A DNA stretch of 16,279 bases from UBA5314 sp039679855 (GTDB lineage: Bacteria > Bacillota > Syntrophomonadia > Syntrophomonadales > Syntrophomonadaceae), in assembly GCA_039679855.1 (NCBI GenBank), contig JBDKUE010000209.1, positions 1 to 16,279 on the forward strand. The letters run 5' to 3'. Each line of letters starts with the position of its first letter. Position 1 is the first letter of the stretch. The notes beneath the pieces are model-generated. The model had not been told where the DNA came from. It worked only from the letters and a program-made list of their open reading frames with translations, and ran no database searches. This document shows positions 1-6,942 of the stretch, piece after piece. The position numbers were made by a program, and so were the translations under genes.

Positions 1-2279
1 GGCACCCCCAGGGAGGGCGTGCTGGTCCCCCAGCGGCCCGGGCCGATAAAGGCCAGCGAACGCATCCGGGAGGCAAAAGCCCGGTTTATCCTTCCTACCA
101 GACGGGCGATTTGGTATTTGTCATTTACGGTCAGAGCGGCATAAGCCTGGGGCTCTACGTATATTATCCGTTCGATGATCGGCAGGTCGTCACCGCCCAT
201 GAACCGGCCCTGAGTCTTTACGATAACCTGGGCGTCACTGCTGGCCTCCCGGCGGCCCGGCCGGTTGATTCTCTTCCAGGTCTGCAGGGGGCGGCACTGT
301 AAAAGGTTAAGCCGCATGCTCTGATCAGGCATGAAATTGATGGTAAACTCGGTATCAACCGGGTGGTCGTAAGCCTTTTCAAGGGTCTGAAGCAGATTCT
401 GCATCCCCGCGGCCAACGCTGTTTCGGTTAACAGTTTTTTAAAGGTAAGGGTCCAGGCCCTCGGGTCTTCGTAGCCCATGGCTTTCATACGCTGGCTGGT
501 TTCATTATCATGCTCGGCCACCAAAGGCCAGGCGCGGATGTCTGAACTCAAACCTGACAAACGCCCGATATCCAAGGAAACCAGTTCATTTATGGATACA
601 TCCAATAAATCAATCTTATGCTGGGAATAACGGCGTATTTCTTCAGAATTGCTTTCCGGCCGCACCAGAGGTCTATCTAAGGCCACCACCCGGGGGTAGT
701 CTTCTTCCACCCGGTTGACCGCCCTGGTTCCCAGACCCAGAACCAGGCGCATCATGCCGGCCCCGGCATCGAGATCCTCCCGCCAGGCGAAGGGATTGTT
801 GGACATAGCCACCCCGGCCAGATCGGGGAAGAAATAATACCCGTGGTGCGAACCCGATACGCGCTGCACCAGCAAGGCCATCTGCTCGTCGCTGCCAGCC
901 ATACCCCGCTGCCAGCGATAAGTCAGGGCATCGTCGCTCATGGTGCTGGCGTAAACGGTTTTGATTGCCTTCTCCAACATCGCATATCTTTCCGCCAGGT
1001 CGCCCTGGTTGACGCAGAATAGACTCTCATATTTACCGGCAAACGCATTGCCGAAGCCGTCCTCCAAAAGGCTGCTGGATCTTATGATTATCGGGGACTG
1101 CCCATAGTAATCCAGCATCTGATACAACTGATACCGTATAGCGCCTGGAAATTCCCCTGCCAGGATCTTTCCCCTTAATGTAGCCGCCGCCGTGAAATAG
1201 CTTTCTTCTTTTTTTTGTTCCAGACGAAGATTCCAACAGCCGTTTTCCACCAGGAAGGTGTAATAGACATCCGCACCTATATAAAAGGAGTCGTGCGGCT
1301 CCAGCCATGTGTCCCAGTCGTTGGCCCGGTCCGCCTGCAGGATCTTTCTGGCCAGGAGCATACCCACCGATTTGCCTCCGATATATCCCGAGCCCAGCAG
1401 CCGGTTGCGGATCTCCAGAAGGTCTTCCAGGGTAAAATAGCGGTAGGCCAGGTCTAATACTTTATCCTCCCGCCCGATCATCATCCGGCAGAGCTGATCC
1501 ACCATCTCTTTTTCTTCCTGGGTAGACACCCTTTCTCCATTTCGGGAATGCTCCACCATCTCCTGGGCTTTTAAAAATACCCGGTCCCAGTAGTCGAGTT
1601 TGCTTTCCACATTGCCCGGCCCCCTCCAGTTAAAGCTGGAAAACAACCGGGAGGCTTCCATGCTGCTGGTTATGGGCAGGAAATCCTCTCCCACTTTGAC
1701 ATGAGGTAGGAACATAGTCGGAGAATAGCGGTTCCATACTTTGAGGGGGTGGACCAGAACCTGCTCCCCCTGATGATATACATCCAGAAACAATTGGGTG
1801 GTTTCCCGGATGCGGGCGATGGTGTCGTTTGAGTTGCGGTTGCGCAGTAAACAAAAGTAGGCTATGGTATCGAGTTCAAACAGATAGGGGCAGGTCACCC
1901 GGAAAAAGTTGCCGATCATCAAATCGGTCGCCCAGGTGGATAGAAGATCGGATAGACAGTCAAATACGTAGTAAACTCCGCGCCCTTCCTGGCTGGCGAT
2001 CTCATGAACCTGAGCGGAAAAGCTTTCAAATCCCTGCACCGGCTCCAGGTAATATACTTTAACCAGTGGATCGTCCACCACGATGCTGCGGTGCTGGCCA
2101 AAGCGAATGTAGGCCAGGCGGCGTTTTTCCCGCAAAGCCTGCTGGACAAAACAGCGCACAAAATATGCGTAGTCAATAACCGAATCAACCTGCCATACTA
2201 CATTATCGCCCAGGCACAGGTTATCCAAAACCCGATCCAGGGCCTCTACCCCGGTAGAACAACGATTCAAATTGCCCAT
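1..2279 (-). CDS. PEP/pyruvate-binding (PPDK_N-like) domain protein with KaiC-like N-terminus, partial at 3' end
   Basis: The reading frame is open from ATG 2279 to the window edge (759 codons, no stop), so the C-terminus is missing. Residues 1-180 begin MGNLNRCSTGVEALDRVL and resemble RecA/KaiC-like domains, but I see no Walker A P-loop. From about residue 320 the sequence matches the ATP-grasp domain of PEP synthase and pyruvate phosphate dikinase: GGKSVGM near 320, RSSSLLEDGFGNAFAGKYES at 400-419, LLQCRPLQ near 659-666. FIGPGRWGTS near the edge is a motif I associate with stand-alone PEP/pyruvate-binding proteins. No phosphohistidine swivel domain is visible in the part present. The start is supported by a purine-rich GAAAGGGGG about 6 bases upstream. 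It lies 48 bp after carA with no terminator between them, so it may be cotranscribed. The substrate is unknown; kinase or phosphotransferase activity is inferred from the fold only. Confidence 0.85.
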   Translation of the reverse strand, partial: MGNLNRCSTGVEALDRVLDNLCLGDNVVWQVDSVIDYAYFVRCFVQQALREKRRLAYIRFGQHRSIVVDDPLVKVYYLEPVQGFESFSAQVHEIASQEGRGVYYVFDCLSDLLSTWATDLMIGNFFRVTCPYLFELDTIAYFCLLRNRNSNDTIARIRETTQLFLDVYHQGEQVLVHPLKVWNRYSPTMFLPHVKVGEDFLPITSSMEASRLFSSFNWRGPGNVESKLDYWDRVFLKAQEMVEHSRNGERVSTQEEKEMVDQLCRMMIGREDKVLDLAYRYFTLEDLLEIRNRLLGSGYIGGKSVGMLLARKILQADRANDWDTWLEPHDSFYIGADVYYTFLVENGCWNLRLEQKKEESYFTAAATLRGKILAGEFPGAIRYQLYQMLDYYGQSPIIIRSSSLLEDGFGNAFAGKYESLFCVNQGDLAERYAMLEKAIKTVYASTMSDDALTYRWQRGMAGSDEQMALLVQRVSGSHHGYYFFPDLAGVAMSNNPFAWREDLDAGAGMMRLVLGLGTRAVNRVEEDYPRVVALDRPLVRPESNSEEIRRYSQHKIDLLDVSINELVSLDIGRLSGLSSDIRAWPLVAEHDNETSQRMKAMGYEDPRAWTLTFKKLLTETALAAGMQNLLQTLEKAYDHPVDTEFTINFMPDQSMRLNLLQCRPLQTWKRINRPGRREASSDAQVIVKTQGRFMGGDDLPIIERIIYVEPQAYAALTVNDKYQIARLVGRINRAFASRMRSLAFIGPGRWGTSTPSLGV

Positions 2280-2327
2280 TTTAATGCCCCCTTTCCCAAG
2301 CCACGCATGGGGCTTTAGAACAAGCTG

Positions 2328-3401
2328 TTAAGCGATGGCCCGCACGAAATCATCGAACAGGTACCGGGTGTCCTGCGGCCCCGGCGCCGCTTCAGGGTGG
2401 AATTGGACCGAGCTCAGGCCCAGCTGTCTATGTACCAAACCCTCCACCGTACCGTCATTCATGTTGATATAAGATACCTCGGCCCCTGAGCCCTGCAGGG
2501 AGTCAGGCTCCACTGCGTAGCCGTGATTTTGCGAGGTTATAAATATGCGCCCGCTTTTTAGGTTCTTGACCGGGTGATTGGCCCCCCGGTGGCCAAACCT
2601 GAGTTTGTAGGTTTTGGCACCCAGCGATAGAGCCAGCAGTTGATGCCCCAGACAGATTCCCATAATCGGCACCTTCCCTACCAGGCGGGAGATGTTGTAG
2701 ATGGCGTAAGGGCAGTCCATGGGGTCCCCCGGCCCGTTGGAAAGGACCACGCCCTGGGGGTTGTATTCGAGTATTTGTTCGGCTGTGGTAGCGGCCGGAA
2801 CCACTATAACCTGACAGCCCCGCTGCACCAGCGAAGTTATGATGCTTTTCTTGGTTCCGAAATCCATCAAGACTACCCGGGTCCCCTGGCCGTACTGGCG
2901 GGGTTCCGTGCTGCTGACCTGCAGAACATAGCCGGGTTGAGGAGGCTTAACCGCCTGCCGGGCCCGCTCCACCAGTTCCTCTGGATGGTTATTGGAATCT
3001 ATCAAGACGCCGCCCATAGTCCCCCGACTGCGCAGCAAACGGGTCAAGGCTCTGGTATCTATGCCCATCAGGCAGGGCAGCCGGTTCTTTACCAGGTAGT
3101 TCTCCAACGTGTCTTCCTGTTGATAATGGCGGGATCCATCGCTGGCGCCCAGTTCTCTTATAACCAGGCCTTTGAGACTGGGTTGGGCGGATTCCAGGGC
3201 TTCCGAAAAGACCCCGTAGTTTCCAATGAGCGGATAGGTCATGACTACAATCTGCCCTGCGTAAGAAGGATCGGTAATTATCTGATCATAGCCCACCATA
3301 CTGGTGTTAAACACCACTTCTCCATCACTGCTGGCAGCGTCACCGATCAGAGTCCCCTGAAACTGAGTCCCATCCTCCAGGATCAAATATCCCTTTTTCA
3401 T
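2328..3401 (-). CDS. carA: Carbamoyl-phosphate synthase small (glutaminase) subunit
   Basis: This is the glutamine amidotransferase subunit of carbamoyl-phosphate synthase. It hydrolyses glutamine and channels ammonia to the large subunit (CarB) for pyrimidine and arginine synthesis in the cytoplasm. At 357 residues it has the family's usual length. The N-terminal CPSase small-chain domain (about 1-140) is followed by a class I glutaminase domain (about 175-355) with the full triad: Cys250 in GICLGHQLLAL, and His335 and Glu337 in QFHPEAAPG. SNGPGDP at 221-227 is the typical oxyanion-region motif. The ATG at 3401 follows AAGGGAG at 7-base spacing. A leader with a terminator hairpin ends 24 bases before the start codon (separate entries). 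The next gene is a PEP/pyruvate-binding protein, not carB, so carB is elsewhere or further left of the window. Confidence 0.97.
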   Translation of the reverse strand: MKKGYLILEDGTQFQGTLIGDAASSDGEVVFNTSMVGYDQIITDPSYAGQIVVMTYPLIGNYGVFSEALESAQPSLKGLVIRELGASDGSRHYQQEDTLENYLVKNRLPCLMGIDTRALTRLLRSRGTMGGVLIDSNNHPEELVERARQAVKPPQPGYVLQVSSTEPRQYGQGTRVVLMDFGTKKSIITSLVQRGCQVIVVPAATTAEQILEYNPQGVVLSNGPGDPMDCPYAIYNISRLVGKVPIMGICLGHQLLALSLGAKTYKLRFGHRGANHPVKNLKSGRIFITSQNHGYAVEPDSLQGSGAEVSYINMNDGTVEGLVHRQLGLSSVQFHPEAAPGPQDTRYLFDDFVRAIA

Positions 3402-3424
3402 GTTTTTTCTCCCTTCACCGGGCC

Positions 3425-3484
3425 CAAAAAAAAACGCCTCCTAGCCCCACGTTTTCCGTGCGCATGGAGGACGCCTTTGTCCTC
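3425..3484 (-). terminator. carA leader: intrinsic terminator with a competing hairpin (probable attenuator)
   Basis: On the minus strand, CGTCCTCC (3466-3473) pairs with GGAGGCG (3435-3441) with one bulged T. An inner CACG/CGTG stem (3457-3460 with 3448-3451) is nested inside, and nine Ts follow (3426-3434). The 5' arm can instead pair upstream: GAGGAC (3479-3484) with GTCCTC (3467-3472), which would prevent the terminator. The structure lies between a promoter-like site and the carA ribosome binding site, the layout of transcriptional attenuation. I see no convincing PyrR-binding loop, so the effector is unknown. It could instead be only the terminator of the upstream ArsC-like gene. Confidence 0.7.
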
Positions 3485-3514
3485 AGCAATATCTTTTATC
3501 ATTAGCCGTATATC

Positions 3515-3542
3515 ATTATAGCATCTGCGGTTGACTTTGCAA
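3515..3542 (-). promoter_or_regulatory. Probable carA promoter (extended -10)
   Basis: On the minus strand TATAAT (3515-3520) is preceded by TGC, giving an extended -10. TTGCAA (3537-3542) lies 16 bases upstream as a -35. The predicted transcript begins about 110 bases before carA and includes the whole attenuator-like leader. Confidence 0.6.
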
Positions 3543-3580
3543 CCACCATTCAGCTCTTATACTGTATACTTTTTTGTATT

Positions 3581-3940
3581 CTATGTGCCGGCCAAAACCC
3601 GCTGGTACTCCTCGTCCTTAAAGCCGGTGGCCAGTTTTTTATCAACAACCAGTACAGGCCGAACCATTATTCGGGGCTCCTGTTTGATGAGGTCGGCGAT
3701 CCCTGCTTCATCCATTTCCATTAGCTGCGGCTGGAGCTTCTTGAAGGCCTGGCTGCGGATGTTGACCAGCCCTTTCAGGTCGATTCCGCCCATTTCCGCC
3801 AGTTTCTTAAGTTCCTCCAAACCCGGCGGCTCTTTCAGTAGATCCCGGTATGTATAGTCCGCACCCTGCTCGGCAAGCCAGGCCCTGGCTTTCTGGCAGG
3901 TCTTTCAGCTGTTTACGCAGTAAAAAGTAATCTTCGGCAC
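3581..3940 (-). CDS. ArsC/Spx-family thioredoxin-fold protein, probable selenoprotein (in-frame UGA at codon 12)
   Basis: Read from GTG 3940 to TAG 3581 this encodes 119 residues, the normal size of the ArsC/Spx/YffB family, with one in-frame TGA (3905-3907). The start is MPKITFYCVNS, then UGA, then KTCQKARAWLAEQG. Family members have Y-x4-C-x-T-C-x-K-A-R-x-W-L here, so the UGA aligns with the catalytic cysteine and turns CxxC into UxxC. The C-terminus IMVRPVLVVDKKLATGF carries the conserved Arg-Pro. A perfect AGGAGG (3950-3955) lies 9 bases before the GTG, and the frame before and after the UGA is uninterrupted. A hairpin follows the UGA (separate entry). Gene callers would start at the internal ATG 3820 and lose the active site. 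The role is presumably a thiol/selenol reductase; arsenate as substrate is not established. A nonsense mutation or sequencing error is possible but less likely given the hairpin and intact frame. Confidence 0.85.
3865..3900 (-). promoter_or_regulatory. Candidate bacterial SECIS hairpin within the ArsC-like gene
   Basis: Counting the U of the UGA (3907) as 1, CCUGC (8-12) pairs with GCAGG (39-43). After an internal loop, AAGCCA (17-22) pairs with UGGCUU (28-33), leaving the apical loop GGGCC (23-27). The loop begins 19 nt after the UGA and starts with GG. Bacterial SECIS elements lie immediately 3' of the UGA with a G-containing apical loop about 16-37 nt away, and E. coli fdhF has its key G at position 23. 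Folding was done by eye; SelB binding is inferred. Confidence 0.7.
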
Positions 3941-3960
3941 GGTTTTCAACCTCCTTGCAT

Positions 3961-4160
3961 TAACTTGAGAACAGTATAATATGCCGCTGGCATAAAAAAG
4001 AATAGGCCCAGTTGTTAAATAAGGCACCGCTATGTTTGGTATTCCCTATGGTTAAAATGAAGCTGTCCTCATTACTGGTATGTATCAACTGGTATCAGAC
4101 CGGGTATGATCCAAAGCAGGTGTGAATAGCCTGGCGGATTTAAATGCCGCGGGCTTTCAT
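3961..4160. other. Intergenic stretch upstream of the ArsC-like gene
   Basis: There is no gene in this stretch between the amrS terminator and the ArsC-like gene. A short palindrome, ATGCC-AGC-GGCAT, lies around 3981-3993, and on the minus strand TATTATACT nearby could serve as a -10. I see no good -35. I recognise no tRNA, riboswitch or mobile element here. Confidence 0.5.
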
Positions 4161-4194
4161 ATAAAAATGGGAAGGGCTTTTTGGCCCTTCCCAT
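4161..4194 (-). terminator. Intrinsic terminator of the amrBA-amrS operon
   Basis: On the minus strand, a perfect 11-bp stem ATGGGAAGGGC/GCCCTTCCCAT encloses a short A-rich loop (4167-4194) and runs into TTTTTA (4162-4167). It starts 7 bases past the amrS stop codon and separates amrS from the downstream ArsC-like gene. Confidence 0.9.
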
Positions 4195-4200
4195 TACTTC

Positions 4201-5199
4201 TTATAGCGGTTTTATGTAGTCTACTTTGGCCCCGCATTGACTGCACTTTCCCTCTTGCCAGTTGACTATGTCCACCCTGTAGCCGGTCCGCCGGATAAGC
4301 AAGGCCTGGCAGTTTATACAATGAGTATTGTTTTCCGCGGCCAGATTGCCCAGATACACGAAGTCCAGGTATTCCCGAGCGATATCGCGGCTCCTTACCA
4401 TCACCGTCGGGTCGGTTGGGGCAATACTAAATTGGTAGGCCGGGTGATAACGGGATAGATGCAGGGGGATGTGTCGGTTTAACGATCCCAGCCAGGCAGC
4501 CAGGCTTCTCATCTCTTCTTCGCTATCATTCTCCCCGGGAATCAACAGGGTGGTGGCTTCTACATGAACCTGCCCGGCAGCTGTTTCAACACATTTTTGC
4601 ACCGGGACCAGGCGGCCTTTGCAATTGCGCCGGTAAAAGTCTTCGGAAAAGGCTTTTACATCTATGTTCATGGCATCCACCAGCGGTAGCAATTGCCGGA
4701 GCGGTTTTTCCTCTATAAACCCATTGCTGACCAGAACCACCTTGAGCTCCATCTCTTTTAAGATTCTGGCCACATCCAGAATATACTCAAGCCAAATGCC
4801 CGGTTCGTTATAGGTGAAGGCCAATCCTATCGAATTATCGGTGACACTGTGCACAGCCAGCCTGGCTATTTCGGCAGCAGAAACGTCTGTGGTAGGGGGA
4901 TCCTGGTGGGCCAGCTGGTAGTTCTGGCAAAAACCGCATTTAAAGTTGCAGCCAACCGTGCCAATCGATAAGATATTGTGGCCCGGGTAAAAATGATACA
5001 GGGGCTTTTTTTCTATCGGATCAAGGGCAATTGAGGCCACCTCGGCGTAGTTGCGCGAATACAGCCGGCCGTCAACATTGCTGCGCACCCGGCATATGCC
5101 AATCTGCCCCGGCCGCAGCCGACACCGGTGAGGACAAAGCAGACAGCGCACCTTCTGGTCCTCGAGTCCTTCATAAAACAGGGCTTCGTGAATCGGCAC
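4201..5199 (-). CDS. amrS: AmmeMemoRadiSam system radical SAM enzyme
   Basis: This 332-residue protein belongs to the radical SAM family found with MEMO- and AMMECR1-like proteins. The [4Fe-4S]/SAM motif is C84-x3-C88-x2-C91 in GCNFKCGFCQNYQ. An N-terminal cysteine cluster (C19, C22, C26, C36) matches the pyruvate formate-lyase-activating-like AmmeMemoRadiSam subgroup. The C-terminus adds two CxxC pairs (C294/C297 and C319/C322), a rubredoxin-like metal knuckle not present in every member. The frame starts at GTG 5199, preceded by GGGGG at 7-base spacing; the nearby ATG at 5206 is in another frame. It lies 38 bp after the fused MEMO/AMMECR1 gene, clearly one operon. The reaction and substrate are, to my knowledge, unassigned; that the neighbouring protein is partner or target is inferred from genetic linkage. 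Confidence 0.92.
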   Translation of the reverse strand: MPIHEALFYEGLEDQKVRCLLCPHRCRLRPGQIGICRVRSNVDGRLYSRNYAEVASIALDPIEKKPLYHFYPGHNILSIGTVGCNFKCGFCQNYQLAHQDPPTTDVSAAEIARLAVHSVTDNSIGLAFTYNEPGIWLEYILDVARILKEMELKVVLVSNGFIEEKPLRQLLPLVDAMNIDVKAFSEDFYRRNCKGRLVPVQKCVETAAGQVHVEATTLLIPGENDSEEEMRSLAAWLGSLNRHIPLHLSRYHPAYQFSIAPTDPTVMVRSRDIAREYLDFVYLGNLAAENNTHCINCQALLIRRTGYRVDIVNWQEGKCSQCGAKVDYIKPL

Positions 5200-5237
5200 T
5201 ACTCATCCCCCTTATCCGGTTCTTAAGCACTTACCGG

Positions 5238-6629
5238 TTAGTGATAGCGTTTGACCTCGAAACGCTCTATAGCATAAAGCTCATTGGCTTTAATACCCGC
5301 CTTCTGCAATGCTATTGCCAACTGCTGTTCCACCGTGTCGACACCTTCCAGGTCGGGCAGCAGGAGTCCGCGCCTTTGCCCGGAAGTGACTATTACCCCG
5401 TAGCGCTTCGGATCCAGGTCCGTCTGGCGGCATGGCTCCGCTTCGCCCAAGACATCGACTGAGCAGCTCAAGCTGTCCAATTCGGTTGGGGAAACCGGCA
5501 TAAAGCGTGGGTCCCTGGTTCCGGCACTGACCGCATTGGCGGCAATCTCTTCAGCCAGGTTGTCATAGACCGGCTGGATGGTGCCAATACACCCCCGCAG
5601 CTGCCCGTTCTTTTTCAGGGATACAAAGGCCCCGGCCTGATACTTCTTTAGCTCCTGCCACTCTGGCGGCAGTTTGGGTATGGTTTTATCCTGGAGATAC
5701 TGTTCCAAAACCAGGCAGGCCCATTTAACCGGAAGGCTGGCCTGCTCCTTTTCCTCTTTTAACCGGTTTTGCTGCTTTTCTTCAAGCTTTTTGAGCAGAC
5801 TGGGAGCATTGCCCCCGGGCTTGAAACCGGCCGTTAAATACCCGACCCCGAAAGGCCCTTCATAGCTGAAAACCTGGGGCCGGACCTCCAGTCCATCAAG
5901 GCAGCCGGCCATTATCAAAATCGAGCGAAATCCGCACTCCCCGGCATTGGTCCTCAGCTTATCGCTCAGCTGAAACAATCCGTTGAAATCGGCTGCCGCC
6001 AGCAACCCCTGAATGGTACGGTCAAACACCGGTCCGTCAGGATGAAAATCGTAGGGCCCCTCGTCCTTGAGGCGATGTGACATGTCACCGGATGCTATGA
6101 CGGCCACCCGGCGTCCTGCTTGCCCGGCTGCTTTTTGGATAGCTTGTCCAAAAACATAGAGCTCCAGGTCGCTCAAGAAGCCAATGCTTATGGCCAGCAC
6201 CGGGATGTCATTTAAACCAGCTTCAATTAAGTAATAATAGGGCACCAGTATACCGTGGTCCAAATCGGGATTTAAACGGTTGTTTTCCGCGATATCCCGG
6301 TCCAGGATCACCAGGGCAATGTCCCTGTCCAAACATTCCCCGGCGATTTTCTGAAGCAAAGCCAGGTCATTGGCTGCCCCGACCCTAAACCTGCTGCCAA
6401 AGGAAGACAGGTCACCATCAAGTTGCTTTTCACCCAGAACCGAGATGCAATCACCGAAGACGTTGCCGTGAGGGGTTAAGAAAACCAGACAGTCAGGAGA
6501 GCTTTGCGCCACTTCTTTAGCCAGTTGCTTCATTCCCTCTACCGTGGGGCTTACTTCTTTCAGCTGGCTTCCTCCGATATCAGGAATGAGCAGCGGAGGA
6601 TGGGGAGCGAGGGCCGCGTAAGTGATCAT
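5238..6629 (-). CDS. amrBA: Fused AmmeMemoRadiSam protein B (MEMO-like) and protein A (AMMECR1)
   Basis: This is a two-domain protein of 463 residues. Residues 1-270 form a MEMO-like domain of the class III extradiol dioxygenase (LigB) fold, with candidate metal or active-site residues in LAPHPP (His10), LTPHG (His54), LDHGILVPYYY (His125) and SGDMSH (181-185). A charged linker rich in Lys, Glu and Gln (about 275-300) leads to an AMMECR1 domain (300-463) with its signature LRGCIGT at 344-350. The two domains are separate genes in many genomes. I chose ATG 6629 (MITYAALAPHPPLL) because AGGAG lies 8 bases upstream and the family starts here; an in-frame start 33 bases earlier falls in the inverted-repeat element. 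amrS follows after 38 bp. Biochemical function is unknown to me; human MEMO1 and AMMECR1 are the distant relatives that named the system. Confidence 0.92.
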   Translation of the reverse strand: MITYAALAPHPPLLIPDIGGSQLKEVSPTVEGMKQLAKEVAQSSPDCLVFLTPHGNVFGDCISVLGEKQLDGDLSSFGSRFRVGAANDLALLQKIAGECLDRDIALVILDRDIAENNRLNPDLDHGILVPYYYLIEAGLNDIPVLAISIGFLSDLELYVFGQAIQKAAGQAGRRVAVIASGDMSHRLKDEGPYDFHPDGPVFDRTIQGLLAAADFNGLFQLSDKLRTNAGECGFRSILIMAGCLDGLEVRPQVFSYEGPFGVGYLTAGFKPGGNAPSLLKKLEEKQQNRLKEEKEQASLPVKWACLVLEQYLQDKTIPKLPPEWQELKKYQAGAFVSLKKNGQLRGCIGTIQPVYDNLAEEIAANAVSAGTRDPRFMPVSPTELDSLSCSVDVLGEAEPCRQTDLDPKRYGVIVTSGQRRGLLLPDLEGVDTVEQQLAIALQKAGIKANELYAIERFEVKRYH

Positions 6630-6647
6630 CTTATCATCTCCTATCCA

Positions 6648-6909
6648 AGTAGTCTGTAACACCTAAAACTTTAGTTCCCTCCGGCTAAATTTCCGCAGGG
6701 CTTTGTTATCGTAAATCGCAATACGTCCAGTATTACTCATTGACGCCCATTGACGGGCTAATGCAGCGACGTTCACGGACGAACTAGTGCGGCGGTGGCA
6801 GGATGCCAAGGAGCCGTCGATGCCAGGACGGCAAGGAGCAGCCCGCTGCCTCACCCTGCAAAAATTTTTCTCGGCGGATAAACTAAACTTTTAGGTGTTA
6901 CACACTACT
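6648..6909. mobile_element. 262-bp MITE-like element with 27-bp terminal inverted repeats
   Basis: The left end (6648-6674) and the reverse complement of the right end (6883-6909) match at 25 of 27 positions; both contain TGTAACACCTAAAA followed by TTTAG. Weaker inverted similarity continues inward to GCAGGG (6695-6700) and CCCTGC (6854-6859). The core (6752-6851) is GC-rich minisatellite also found near 11 kb. There is no transposase, and I could not see a clear target-site duplication. The element fills the gap between cwlD and amrBA and ends 7 bases before the amrBA ribosome binding site. The 63-codon minus-strand frame inside it (6663-6854) is not supported as a gene. Confidence 0.65.
6752..6851. 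repeat. GC-rich minisatellite block shared with the 10.9-11.05 kb region
   Basis: This block aligns without gaps to 10948-11047: I count 19 mismatches in the first 100 bases, about 81% identity. Shared words include GACGCCCAT, CACGGACG, AGTGC and GCCAGGA. It is inside the inverted-repeat element and in the same orientation on the plus strand as its relative. Confidence 0.75.
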
Positions 6910-6942
6910 AGTACTCTGTACTCTACTAACCCTTTTTATCTG

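Noticed and set aside
3425..3500. A PyrR-binding attenuator at carA
   Set aside because: The hairpin layout fits attenuation, but I do not find the conserved PyrR-binding loop, so I did not assign the regulator.
3905..3907. The TGA in the ArsC-like gene as a plain nonsense mutation, with a short gene starting at ATG 3820
   Set aside because: The stretch upstream has the family's active-site signature in the same frame and a perfect ribosome binding site, and the internal ATG would drop the active site. The hairpin after the UGA makes selenocysteine the better reading, though not proven.
6663..6854. A 63-codon minus-strand frame
   Set aside because: It lies wholly within the inverted-repeat element and the shared minisatellite, and has no convincing ribosome binding site.
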